From Nonomuraea deserti (GTDB taxonomy: Bacteria > Actinomycetota > Actinomycetes > Streptosporangiales > Streptosporangiaceae): 58,291 bases of DNA. The notes under the pieces are model-generated. The model was not told the origin of the DNA. It was given only the letters and a program-made list of their open reading frames with translations, and made no database searches. The stretch's first letter is position 1; every line of letters begins with the position of its first letter. The stretch covers positions 1 to 58,291 of the forward strand of contig NZ_SMKO01000037.1 of NCBI RefSeq assembly GCF_004348685.1, written 5' to 3'. Shown here piece by piece: positions 34,299 through 47,036 of the stretch. Made by a program: the position numbers and the translations under genes.

Positions 34299-35267
34299 CT
34301 AGCGATGAGCGGCCGCGTCGGGGATGCGGTCCGCCGTGATGAGGTGGCACGCGGCCGGATGCCCGTTACCCCGCGTGTCGGTCAAGGGAGGCTCGTCGGT
34401 GCGGCAGGCGTCGTACGCCAGCGGGCACCGCGTGTGGAACCGGCACCCGGAGGGCGGGTCGACCGGGCTCGGCACGTCGCCGCCGAGCACGACCCTGCGC
34501 CGCTCGCGCTGCCGCACCGGATCGGCCACCGGCGCCGCCGACAGCAGCGCCTGCGTGTACGGGTGCCGCGGCGCGGCGAAGATCTCGGCCTTCGGGCCCG
34601 ACTCCACGATCTTGCCCAGGTACATGACGGCGATCCGGTCGGCCAGGAACTCCACGACCGACAGGTCATGCGTGATGAACAGGCAGGAGAAGCCCATGTC
34701 CCGCTGCAGATCGGTGATCAGGTTGAGTACGGACGCCTGCACGGACACGTCGAGCGCCGACACCGGCTCGTCCGCCACGACCAGCTTCGGCTCCAGGACC
34801 AGCGCCCTGGCCAGCCCCACCCGCTGGCGCTGCCCGCCGGACAACTCGTGCGGGAACCGCGAGCGCATCTCCTGCCGCAGCCCGACCTTCTCCAGCATGG
34901 CCGACACCCGCTCGGAGGCGCCCCGGCGGTCGGCCACCTTGTGCCGCAGCAGCGGCTCGCCGACGATCTGCTCGATCGTGAAGCGGGGGTTGAGCGAGGA
35001 GAACGGGTCCTGGAAGACCATGTGCATGTCTCTGCGCAGCGGCCGCATGGCCCGGCGGGACAGGCGGGTGATGTCGCGGCCGGCCAGCTCGATCGTGCCC
35101 GCGGTCGGGTCGGTCAGGCGCAGCACGCACTTGCCCACCGTGGACTTGCCGCTGCCGGACTCGCCGACCAGGCCGAGCACCTCGCCCTGGCCGATCTCCA
35201 GCGACAGGCCGTCCACGGCGCGCACCTGGCCGTAGTGCTTGACCAGGTTGTCGATGCGCAGGATCAC
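34299..35267 (-). CDS. Peptide ABC transporter ATP-binding protein (OppF/DppF type)
   Basis: A 322-residue ABC ATPase. Walker A is GESGSGKST (about residues 36-44), the signature is LSGGQRQRV, and Walker B LVVADEP is followed by the D-loop SALDVS. The C-terminal oligopeptide/dipeptide extension contains the CRFHTRCPLAYDAC cysteines. The GTG start at 35267 overlaps the previous stop as GTGA and has GGAGGT upstream. It pairs with the OppD-type ATPase to energise the two permeases. The family imports di- or oligopeptides and, in some cases, glutathione or nickel. Confidence 0.92.
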   Translation of the reverse strand: MILRIDNLVKHYGQVRAVDGLSLEIGQGEVLGLVGESGSGKSTVGKCVLRLTDPTAGTIELAGRDITRLSRRAMRPLRRDMHMVFQDPFSSLNPRFTIEQIVGEPLLRHKVADRRGASERVSAMLEKVGLRQEMRSRFPHELSGGQRQRVGLARALVLEPKLVVADEPVSALDVSVQASVLNLITDLQRDMGFSCLFITHDLSVVEFLADRIAVMYLGKIVESGPKAEIFAAPRHPYTQALLSAAPVADPVRQRERRRVVLGGDVPSPVDPPSGCRFHTRCPLAYDACRTDEPPLTDTRGNGHPAACHLITADRIPDAAAHR

Positions 35268-36229
35268 GACTGACCTCCGGGGTGGAAGCAGGCCGCCAGA
35301 TGGCCTTCCGCCTGGCGTACGAGCGGGGGCCGCGAGACGCGGCAGTCGACCTGGACGCGCGGGCAGCGGTCGTGGAAGGCGCACTCGTCGGGGTCGGACA
35401 GCGGCGAGGGCACCATGCCGGGGATCTCGGCCAGCCGGCCGCCGACCGCGGCGGTGGGCAGGGCCTTCATCAGCCCCAGCGTGTACGGGTGGCGCGGGTT
35501 CGCGAACAGCTCGGTCACCGTGGCCTGCTCCACGGCGCGGCCCGCGTACATGACCACGGCCCGGTCGGCGATGTCGGCCACCACCCCCAGGTCGTGCGTG
35601 ATCAGGATGATCGCCGTGCCGAGCCGGTCGCGCAGGTCGCGGAACACGTCCAGCACGCCCGCCTGGATCGTCACGTCGAGCGCCGTGGTGGGCTCGTCGG
35701 CGATCAGCACCCGGGGCGAGCAGGCCACCGCGATCGCGATCATCACGCGCTGCCGCATGCCGCCGGACAGCTGGTGCGGATATTCCTTCATCCTGCGCGC
35801 CGCCGCCGGGATGCCGACCAGCTCCAGCAGCTCCAGTGCGCGGTCGCCGGCCGCCCGCCGCGACAGGCCCTCGTGCCTGCGCAGCACCTCGGTGATCTGG
35901 TAGCCGACGCTGAACGACGGGTTGAGCGAGGTCATCGGCTCCTGGAAGACGACCGAGACGTCCTTGCCGCGTACGTGCCGCATGTCCGGCTCGGGCAGCG
36001 TGGTCAGCTCGCGGCCGTCCAGCTTCACCGAGCCGGACAGCCGGGTCGTGTCGGGAGGCAGCAGCCGGGGCACCGACATCGCGGTGACCGACTTGCCGCA
36101 GCCGGACTCGCCGCACAGCGCCAGGATCTCGCCCTCGTCCAGGGTGAGCGAGATGTCCCTGACCGCCTGCACCAGGCCGTCCTCGGTGTCGAACCCGACG
36201 GTCAGGTCGGTGATCTCCAGCAGGCTCAT
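35264..36229 (-). CDS. Peptide ABC transporter ATP-binding protein (OppD/DppD type)
   Basis: A 321-residue ABC ATPase. Walker A is GESGCGKSV, the Q-loop is FQEPMTSLNP, the signature is LSGGMRQRV, and Walker B is VLIADEPTTALDVT. The C-terminal extension with CAFHDRCPRVQVDC is typical of the Opp/Dpp class and may hold an Fe-S cluster as seen in some dipeptide-transporter ATPases. It overlaps its neighbours on both sides by 4 nt, so the whole operon is translationally coupled. Confidence 0.92.
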   Translation of the reverse strand: MSLLEITDLTVGFDTEDGLVQAVRDISLTLDEGEILALCGESGCGKSVTAMSVPRLLPPDTTRLSGSVKLDGRELTTLPEPDMRHVRGKDVSVVFQEPMTSLNPSFSVGYQITEVLRRHEGLSRRAAGDRALELLELVGIPAAARRMKEYPHQLSGGMRQRVMIAIAVACSPRVLIADEPTTALDVTIQAGVLDVFRDLRDRLGTAIILITHDLGVVADIADRAVVMYAGRAVEQATVTELFANPRHPYTLGLMKALPTAAVGGRLAEIPGMVPSPLSDPDECAFHDRCPRVQVDCRVSRPPLVRQAEGHLAACFHPGGQS

Positions 36230-37092
36230 CGGCCGCTCCTCGGATCCAGTACGTCGCGCAGCCCGTCACCGAGCAGGTTGAAGCCGAGCGTGGCCAGCGC
36301 GATCATCAGGCCGGGCCAGATGGCCAGCCACGGCGCGTCGCTCAGGTACTGCTGCGCGGTCGTCAGCATCACACCCCACGAGGCCGTCGGCGGCTGCACG
36401 CCGAGCCCGAGGAACGACAGCGTGGACTCGCCGATGATGGCCGCCGGGATCGCCACCGTGGCCTGCACGATGAGCGGGCTGGCGCAGTTGGGCAGCACGT
36501 ACCTGAAGATGATGTGCCCGTCACCGGCGCCGTCGGCGACGGCCGCGGCCACGTAGTCCATCTCCCTGACCGCCAGCACCTCGCCCCGGGTGATGCGGAT
36601 GACGGCGGGCAGCTGGGAGAAGCCCAGCGCCAGCACCACGCCCTTCAGCGACGGCCCGATGATCGCCGCCAGGCCCACCGCGAACACCAGGAAGGGGAAG
36701 GCCAGCGTCACGTCCACCAGCCGCATCACGATCGGGTCGAGCCAGCGCCGGTAGAACCCGGCGACCAGCCCGATCGGGATGCCCACGGCCATCGCGAGCA
36801 GGGTCGACAGCACCCCGGCCTGGAGCGACACCTGCGCGCCGTGCGCGATCCTGGCGAACGCGTCCCTGCCCAGGTCGTCGGTGCCCATCAGATGCGCGGG
36901 CGACGGCGGCGCCAGCGTGGCCAGGTAGTCCTGCGCGGCCGGGTCGCCGGTGACCAGCGGCCCCGCCAGGGCCAGCAGGACGAAGCCCACGACCAGCACC
37001 AGCCCGGCCATCGGCATCGGCCGCCGCCGGAAGCGCCGCCACAACCTGCGCCTGCGGGCGGCCCGGCCCGCCGTTACGGCCTGCTCAGTCAT
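36226..37092 (-). CDS. Peptide ABC transporter permease, DppC type
   Basis: A 288-residue permease. The Arg-rich cytoplasmic N-terminus is followed by a first helix (about residues 30-50), a periplasmic loop and the DppC core. The core includes MGTDDLGRDAFARIAHGAQ, the standard DppC/OppC entry motif, and the EAA-like region READYVAAAVADGAG-type segment (here REMDYVAAAVADGAGD). The C-terminus FNLLGDGLRDVLDPR is diagnostic. It overlaps the DppB-type gene by 8 nt and the OppD-type gene by 4 nt. Confidence 0.92.
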   Translation of the reverse strand: MTEQAVTAGRAARRRRLWRRFRRRPMPMAGLVLVVGFVLLALAGPLVTGDPAAQDYLATLAPPSPAHLMGTDDLGRDAFARIAHGAQVSLQAGVLSTLLAMAVGIPIGLVAGFYRRWLDPIVMRLVDVTLAFPFLVFAVGLAAIIGPSLKGVVLALGFSQLPAVIRITRGEVLAVREMDYVAAAVADGAGDGHIIFRYVLPNCASPLIVQATVAIPAAIIGESTLSFLGLGVQPPTASWGVMLTTAQQYLSDAPWLAIWPGLMIALATLGFNLLGDGLRDVLDPRSGR

Positions 37093-38044
37093 GGGAGCCC
37101 CCCGACAGCCTGATCCGCGGGTTGAGGAAGGCGTAGGCGATGTCGACCAGCAGGTTGACGACGACGTAGCCGATCACGGTGATCAGTACGACGGCCTGGA
37201 TGACCGGGTAGTTCCTGGTCAGCACCGCGTCCACGGTCAGCTTGCCGAACCCGGGGATCACGAAGATCTGCTCGGTCACGACGGCGCCGCTGATCAGGGC
37301 GCCGAGCTGGAGGCCGAGCACGGTGACGACGGTCGTCAGGCTGTTGCGCAGCGCGTGCGCGCCCACGACCTTGGCCTCCGACAGGCCCTTGGACCGGGCG
37401 GTCCTGACGTAGTCGGCCGACAGCGCGCCCAGCATGGCCGAGCGGGTCTGCCGCATCAGGATGGCCGCGAAGCCGGTGCCGAGCACGAGGGCGGGAAGGA
37501 TCATGCGCTGCAGGTTCTGGGCCGGGTCCTGGGTGAAGGGCACGTACCCGGAGGCGGGCAGCACCCGCCAGGTGACCGCGAACAGCAGGATGGCGAGCAG
37601 GCCCAGCCAGAAGTGCGGCACCGACAGCCCGGCCAGGCCGAACCCGGTGGCGACGTAGTCGGCGACCTTGCCGCGGCGCACCGCGGCGACGATGCCCGCG
37701 CCCACGCCGATGACGATCGCGACCAGCATGGCCAGGGCGGACAGCTCCAGCGTCACCGGCAGCCGCTCGGCGATGATGTCGATCACCGGGAGCTGGTCCT
37801 GCGTGGAACGGCCGAGGTTGCCGGTCAGGGTCTGGCCGATGTAGTCGACGTACTGTGCGGGCAGCGGCTTGTCCAGGCCGAACTCCTGCCGGATGGCCTC
37901 GACCACCTCGGGTGAGGCCTCCTGGCCTGCCATGACGGTGGCCGGGTCGCCGGGCAGCGCCCTGATCCCCAGGAAGATCAGGACACTGCCCAGGAACATG
38001 ACGATCACCGCGGATCCGCAGCGCCGGAGGATGAACCAGAGCAT
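37085..38044 (-). CDS. Peptide ABC transporter permease, DppB type
   Basis: A 319-residue permease with six hydrophobic helices. Typical DppB sequence is seen at the N-terminus (FILRRCGSAVIVMFLGSVL, RALPGDPA) and in the EAA region DYVRTARSKGLSEAKVVGAH. The C-terminus VDIAYAFLNPRIRL is standard. The ATG at 38044 overlaps the binding-protein stop as TGATG. Together with the DppC-type subunit it forms the channel. Confidence 0.92.
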   Translation of the reverse strand: MLWFILRRCGSAVIVMFLGSVLIFLGIRALPGDPATVMAGQEASPEVVEAIRQEFGLDKPLPAQYVDYIGQTLTGNLGRSTQDQLPVIDIIAERLPVTLELSALAMLVAIVIGVGAGIVAAVRRGKVADYVATGFGLAGLSVPHFWLGLLAILLFAVTWRVLPASGYVPFTQDPAQNLQRMILPALVLGTGFAAILMRQTRSAMLGALSADYVRTARSKGLSEAKVVGAHALRNSLTTVVTVLGLQLGALISGAVVTEQIFVIPGFGKLTVDAVLTRNYPVIQAVVLITVIGYVVVNLLVDIAYAFLNPRIRLSGGSHD

Positions 38045-39660
38045 CAGGCGGTGAACCCGGCGGTGACGAAGCGCGGCAGGCCGTCCTTGAAGTACTGGAC
38101 TCCGGCGACGTTCTTGTGCATGCCCAGGTAGTACTTGTTGTGGTAGAGGTACACGATCCCGCGCAGCTCGGCGATCTTCTTCGTCGCGCTGCTGTAGAGC
38201 TCCGCCCGCTTGGCGGTGTCCGACTCGGCGGCCGCCTGCTTGACCGGGTCGTCGATGCCCGGGTCGGACATGCCGCTGTAGTTGTTGGCGCCGCGGCTGG
38301 TGACCATGCCGGTGAGGTTGCCGTCCGGGTCGACCCGGCCCGACCACCCGACCAGCATGGCGTCGAAGTCACCGGCCTTGCCCTGCTCCAGGTTGCTGAC
38401 GAACTCGCCCGTCTTCACGCTCACGTTGAAGCCCGCCTCCTTGGCCATCTGCTGGATGACCTGCGCCAGGCGGATGTTGGTGGCGTCGTTGGGCGTGTTG
38501 AGGCTGACGGGGATGGGCGTCGGCACGCCGGACGCCTGCACGAGCTGCTTGGCCTTGGCCAGGTCGCGCTTCGAGCACTGCAGGTCCTGCGCCCGGTAGG
38601 GGCTGTCCAGTGGCAGGGGGGAGCAGTCGGCCTCGTACAGGCCGTTGTAGACGGTCTTGTTGATCAGCTCGCGGTCGAGGGACAGCTCGAACGCCTCGCG
38701 CAGCTGCGGGCTCCTGCCCAGCGCCGTGTCCACCTCGCCGGCCTTCTCCGTGGCTCCGTTGGCGTTGCCGACGTTGATCGTGACGCCGTAGTAGCCGAGG
38801 CCGCCGCCGGCCACGACCTTCAGGTTGGGGTCGGCCTGCACACCCTTGACCGTGGTGGTCGCGAGCTGGTCGGCCACCTGCACGTCGCCGGACTTCAGGT
38901 TCGCCGCCCGGACGTTGGGGTCGATGATGATCTTGTATACCAGCTTGTCGAGCTTGACCTTGGCCGCGTCGTAGTAGTCGGGCGCCTTCTCCAGCACGAT
39001 CTGGCTGCCGGAGGTGCGGCTGGCGAACTTGAACGGTCCCACGCACACGGGGCTGGCGCCGAAGTTGTCGCCCGCCTCGTCCAGGGCCTTGGGTGACATG
39101 ATCATTCCGGCGCGGTCGGCGAGCTGCGCGGTCAGCGGGGTGAACGCCTGCGAAAGCGTGAGCTTGATCGTGGCGGGGTCGACCACGGTGACCTTGTCGA
39201 CCGGGGCGAGGTCGGCCTGGCGCGCCGACTTCTTCCAGGTGCGGTGCCGGTCGAGCGACTTCTTGACGGCCTCGGCGTCGAGCGGTGTCCCGTCGTTGAA
39301 CTTCACGCCCTCGCGCAACTTGATCGTCACCTCCTTGCCGTCGTCGGAGACCTCCGGCAACGCGGCGGCCAGCTGCGGAACCAGAGCCGAGGCCGCGTCG
39401 ATGTCGTAGAGCTTCTCGCACATGTTCGCGAAGACCTCGCGGCCCACTAGCGTGGTCGCGGAGCTCGGGTCGAGTGCGTCGGGGTCGGCGTTGAGCGCGA
39501 TGTTGAGCGTGCCGCCCGCCTTGACCGGCCGGTTGTCGGTGGTGGCGTCGGCGATGGATGGAGGTGCGGCGGGCGTGCCGGTGGATCCGCCTCCGCCGCA
39601 TGCCGCCAGGGCCACGGGGAGAACGGCGAGCGCCGCGACGAGCCTGGGGGACGGTCTCAT
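38044..39660 (-). CDS. Peptide-binding lipoprotein (family 5 solute-binding protein)
   Basis: A 538-residue family 5 solute-binding protein. The signal peptide carries the lipobox LAAC (Cys at about residue 21), followed by a Gly/Thr/Pro tether. Family features include the N-terminal GGTLNIALNADPDALDPSSA, VTIKLREGVKFNDGTPLDAE, and the C-terminal WSGRVDPDGNLTGM. It is the first gene of the transporter operon. A TGTATACA palindrome 29-36 nt upstream of the ATG is the likely binding site of the divergently unlinked but adjacent GntR regulator. The ligand could be a gamma-glutamyl peptide given the gamma-glutamyltransferase gene at the operon's end. Confidence 0.92.
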   Translation of the reverse strand: MRPSPRLVAALAVLPVALAACGGGGSTGTPAAPPSIADATTDNRPVKAGGTLNIALNADPDALDPSSATTLVGREVFANMCEKLYDIDAASALVPQLAAALPEVSDDGKEVTIKLREGVKFNDGTPLDAEAVKKSLDRHRTWKKSARQADLAPVDKVTVVDPATIKLTLSQAFTPLTAQLADRAGMIMSPKALDEAGDNFGASPVCVGPFKFASRTSGSQIVLEKAPDYYDAAKVKLDKLVYKIIIDPNVRAANLKSGDVQVADQLATTTVKGVQADPNLKVVAGGGLGYYGVTINVGNANGATEKAGEVDTALGRSPQLREAFELSLDRELINKTVYNGLYEADCSPLPLDSPYRAQDLQCSKRDLAKAKQLVQASGVPTPIPVSLNTPNDATNIRLAQVIQQMAKEAGFNVSVKTGEFVSNLEQGKAGDFDAMLVGWSGRVDPDGNLTGMVTSRGANNYSGMSDPGIDDPVKQAAAESDTAKRAELYSSATKKIAELRGIVYLYHNKYYLGMHKNVAGVQYFKDGLPRFVTAGFTA

Positions 39661-39688
39661 GGGGCCTCCGTAGAACCTTTTAGGAGAC

Positions 39689-39696
39689 TGTATACA
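39689..39696. promoter_or_regulatory. TGTATACA operator before the peptide transporter operon
   Basis: A perfect 8-bp palindrome of the type bound by FCD-subfamily GntR regulators, in the 75-bp gap between the GntR gene's 3' end and the binding-protein start. Confidence 0.55.
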
Positions 39697-39735
39697 AGAC
39701 CTGACATTTCATAAGCGTTTCATGACGCTGTGTTG

Positions 39736-40428
39736 TTATCTGACCGTTTTCCAATCGTTCGGGTGTTTCGTTGTACGGCCCACGGCCACAAGGAACGATC
39801 TCCTGGCCGCGGCCACATGCGCGATCGCCCTGGCCTGCGCCTCGTCCTCGTCGCCCGCGGCGATGGCCTCGTACAGGCTCACGTGCTCCGACCAGGAGTG
39901 CGGGCCCCGCGCGGCGGCGGTCTGGCTGAAGACCCACTGCGCCCGCTGGAGCATCGGCTTCATCATCAGGCTCAGGTAGGAGTTGCCCGCGGCCTCGCCC
40001 ACGGCCAGGTGGAAGGCGGTGTTGAGGTCGGCCACCTGCTCCAGGCGCCCGACGTCCACCGCCTCCCTGGCCTGTTCGAGCACCTGCCGCAGCCGCTCGG
40101 CGGAGGCGGGGTCGCGCTTGCGCGCCGCCAGCCGGGCCGCGAGCCCCTCGATCGCCATGCGCACGTCGAAGAGCTCCTCGCCCTCTTCGGCGGACAGGCG
40201 GGCGACCGTGGCGCCGAGCCGGGGGACGACCTCGATGAACCCCTCGGCGGCCAGCACCCGGATGGACTCGCGTACCGGGTTGCGCGAGACACCGAGCGCG
40301 GCGGCCAGCCGGTCCTCGACCAGCCGTTCACCCTGGGCGAGCTCGCCGGAGAGTATGCGGCGCCGCAGCTCCTCGGTGACCTCGTCGCGTAACGTCTGAT
40401 GGGCCGCGCCCAGCGTCATACCAGTCAT
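39736..40428 (-). CDS. GntR family transcriptional regulator, FCD (FadR) subfamily
   Basis: A 230-residue regulator. The N-terminal GntR winged HTH (about residues 12-75) contains LVEDRLAAALGVSRNPVRES. The all-helical FCD effector domain (about 85-215) shows the metal-ligand pattern of the subfamily, with Asp/His in DLNTAFHLAVGEAAGN, HSWSEHVSLYEAI and HVAAARR. Two ATGs lie close together at 40428 and 40419 and neither has a clear ribosome-binding site; a leaderless start is possible. The site CGTATACA lies just upstream at 40441-40448 and a matching TGTATACA precedes the peptide transporter. It probably regulates itself and that operon. Confidence 0.88.
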   Translation of the reverse strand: MTGMTLGAAHQTLRDEVTEELRRRILSGELAQGERLVEDRLAAALGVSRNPVRESIRVLAAEGFIEVVPRLGATVARLSAEEGEELFDVRMAIEGLAARLAARKRDPASAERLRQVLEQAREAVDVGRLEQVADLNTAFHLAVGEAAGNSYLSLMMKPMLQRAQWVFSQTAAARGPHSWSEHVSLYEAIAAGDEDEAQARAIAHVAAARRSFLVAVGRTTKHPNDWKTVR

Positions 40429-40440
40429 TTGACGACTTAT

Positions 40441-40448
40441 CGTATACA
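40441..40448. promoter_or_regulatory. CGTATACA operator before the GntR gene
   Basis: Differs by one base from the TGTATACA palindrome in front of the peptide transporter, and lies 13-20 bp upstream of the first GntR ATG. Autoregulation is inferred. Confidence 0.5.
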
Positions 40449-40463
40449 GGTCCCTTTGTGGGG

Positions 40464-40691
40464 TCACTCTTCCCCGCGTGGACTCCAGTCCGTCGCCTCC
40501 GCCGCCCTGCTGACCTCCCACATGCGCTCGAACTCTCCCCTGAAGTGCTCGTACCAGAAGTGGTCGCGACGCGGGGTGGGCGTGCAGATGACGTCGGCCG
40601 GCCGGGGATCGTGCTGCTCCTGGCCGCCTACGCGACCCCAAGCGTGTCCCTGACCGCCGGGGCGCTGCGCCCGAGGAATGCCGGGGCCCGC
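40464..40691 (-). pseudogene. Gene remnant directly downstream of lhr
   Basis: The frame that continues directly after the lhr stop stays open for 75 codons to a TGA at 40464-40466. Its second half is strongly protein-like and high-GC in codon choice: residues such as TPTPRRDHFWYEHFRGEFER, then MWEVSRAAEATDW. It has no ATG, GTG or TTG except one internal ATG 18 codons from the end, and the first half (Gly/Gln/Arg-rich) is not convincing. It looks like the 3' end of a lost gene. The aromatic HFWYEHFRGEFERMW block resembles C-termini seen on some actinobacterial regulator-like proteins, but I cannot name the family. Confidence 0.45.
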
Positions 40692-45626
<4,935 letters not shown>

Positions 45627-45709
45627 ATACTGCCTCGCGTCACCGACAGAAACCGCATTCGCACGACGGCGCGTGATTGAGCGGGTGCCATGGCGGACAT
45701 AGAGCGACC

Positions 45710-46198
45710 GTGACCATTGACTACGCGTCCATCGAAGCCCGCCGTGCGGAGCTCAGGCGGCGTTACGTCTTACCGCACCGGCCGTCCAGCAGCGCGCGCG
45801 GCCTGCACCACGTGGCCCTGTTGTCGTCCGACGTGGAACGGACCATAACGTTCTACCAGGAACTCCTGGAGTTCCCGCTCACCGAGATCATCGAGAACCG
45901 CGACTACAAGGGCTCCAGCCACTTCTTCTTCGACATCGGCAACGGCAACCTGCTCGCCTTCTTCGACTTCCCCGGCCTCGACCTCGGGCCGTACCAGGAA
46001 GTGCTCGGCGGGCTGCACCACATCGCGATCTCCGTCGACCCCGCGACGTGGGAACGGCTGCGCGGGAAGCTGGAGATGGCCGGCGTGCCGCACCAGATCG
46101 AGAGCGGCGCCTCCATCTACTTCAAGGACCCCGACGGCGCCCGCCTGGAGCTGCTCGCCGACCATCTCGGTGAGATGTACGGCGCGCGGGTGATGTGA
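45710..46198 (+). CDS. VOC family (glyoxalase/dioxygenase fold) protein
   Basis: A 162-residue vicinal-oxygen-chelate protein with two beta-alpha-beta-beta-beta modules. [20 protein letters not shown] begins the first and [18 protein letters not shown] the second. Candidate metal ligands are His in each HHVA/HHIA motif and Glu in DGARLELL, consistent with a metal-dependent lyase, dioxygenase or resistance protein; the substrate is unknown. I chose the GTG at 45710; an upstream frame start at 45677 would add 11 residues without homology. It is divergent from lhr with a short gap, and is followed by a convergent small gene. Confidence 0.82.
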   Translation: MTIDYASIEARRAELRRRYVLPHRPSSSARGLHHVALLSSDVERTITFYQELLEFPLTEIIENRDYKGSSHFFFDIGNGNLLAFFDFPGLDLGPYQEVLGGLHHIAISVDPATWERLRGKLEMAGVPHQIESGASIYFKDPDGARLELLADHLGEMYGARVM

Positions 46199-46199
46199 C

Positions 46200-46394
46200 C
46201 TAGCGTCGCGACGCCCTGCGCGTTCGCGGCCTGCCCGCACGCGGTAACCGCCTGAGGCCCGCGTGCCGCTCGGCACGCTCCGCCTTCTCCTTCCGTACGG
46301 CGAGGCGCAGCGCGAGCTGCAGCCGGCGGCGCTTGGCCCTGTTGGCCCTGGCGATGGCTGACTTCGGGGGTGAAGACTTGGGGGTCCTTGGCAT
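46200..46394 (-). CDS. Small highly basic protein, unknown
   Basis: A 64-residue protein with about one third Arg/Lys and no recognised domain (KSAIARANRAKRRRLQLAL, ending RPRTRRASRR). The start is supported by AGGA 7 nt upstream of the ATG. The middle is predicted helical. Such proteins in actinomycetes may bind nucleic acid or ribosomes, but no function can be read here. Its 3' end is 1 bp from the convergent VOC gene and it is divergent from the DUF3046 gene. Confidence 0.55.
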   Translation of the reverse strand: MPRTPKSSPPKSAIARANRAKRRRLQLALRLAVRKEKAERAERHAGLRRLPRAGRPRTRRASRR

Positions 46395-46438
46395 GGGGAT
46401 GTCCTACCCACCCGTGGCGGGCTTCCATACTTGACTGC

Positions 46439-46633
46439 ATGCGCCTGACCGAGTTCTGGAGACGGATGAACGCTCACTTCGGTGAGACCTACGCCGAGTC
46501 ATGGGCGCGCGACTACGTGCTCGCCCCGCTCGGCGGGCGGACGGTGACGCAGGCGCTGGCCGACGGCGAGAGCGCCAAGACCGTCTGGCGCGCCGTGTGC
46601 CAGGTGGAGGACGTCTCGCCCAAGCTGCGCTGA
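46439..46633 (+). CDS. DUF3046 family protein
   Basis: A 64-residue protein matching DUF3046: MRLTEFWRRMNAHFGETYAE, a DYVLAPLGGRTVTQALADG core and VWRAVCQVEDVSP. The family has no known function, but it is nearly always found upstream of recA in high-GC actinobacteria, as here (2.9 kb upstream). This helps to fix the taxonomy. Confidence 0.9.
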   Translation: MRLTEFWRRMNAHFGETYAESWARDYVLAPLGGRTVTQALADGESAKTVWRAVCQVEDVSPKLR

Positions 46634-46638
46634 GGCGG

Positions 46639-46965
46639 CTAGGGCTGGGCCGCGTCCAGCGCCCGGCGCAGCGCGGCGGCCGTGCTCTCCAGATCGTCCG
46701 CCCTGCCCTGCCCGCCGGGAGACCACAGGAAGAGCCAGCCCTGGCCGGACGGCGTCGCGAAGATGATCGTCTGGCGGCCGGTGTGCGGATGCCACACCCA
46801 CAACACCGGATCGTCGTCGCCGACCAACCGGCTGACCAGGCCCACGTCGGGCAGCAGTTCGGCGAGCGACTCCAGATGGACGCGCCGTTCCCCGGTGAAG
46901 CCGCTCGCCACGTCGCCGCCTCCAAGCTCTCGCCCTGCAGTGAGTCTCCCCAGCTCACCGCGCAT
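46639..46965 (-). CDS. Hypothetical protein
   Basis: A 108-residue soluble protein with no recognised family. The middle part LPDVGLVSRLVGDDDPVLWV, followed by WHPHTGRQTIIFATP, has alternating hydrophobic residues suggesting beta strands, and the C-terminal ESTAAALRRALDAAQ an amphipathic helix. This is a typical small alpha/beta protein of actinomycetes. Codon use matches the neighbours. It is convergent with the DUF3046 gene, 5 bp apart. The N-terminus (RGELGRLTAGRELGGGD) is not well supported, and the true start could be further downstream. Confidence 0.55.
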   Translation of the reverse strand: MRGELGRLTAGRELGGGDVASGFTGERRVHLESLAELLPDVGLVSRLVGDDDPVLWVWHPHTGRQTIIFATPSGQGWLFLWSPGGQGRADDLESTAAALRRALDAAQP

Positions 46966-47036
46966 GACAACACGCCGTGGCCAACCCTCGTGAACATCAC
47001 GGGGCGAGATCGCGGAGTCACGCGGAGCGCGGGCTT

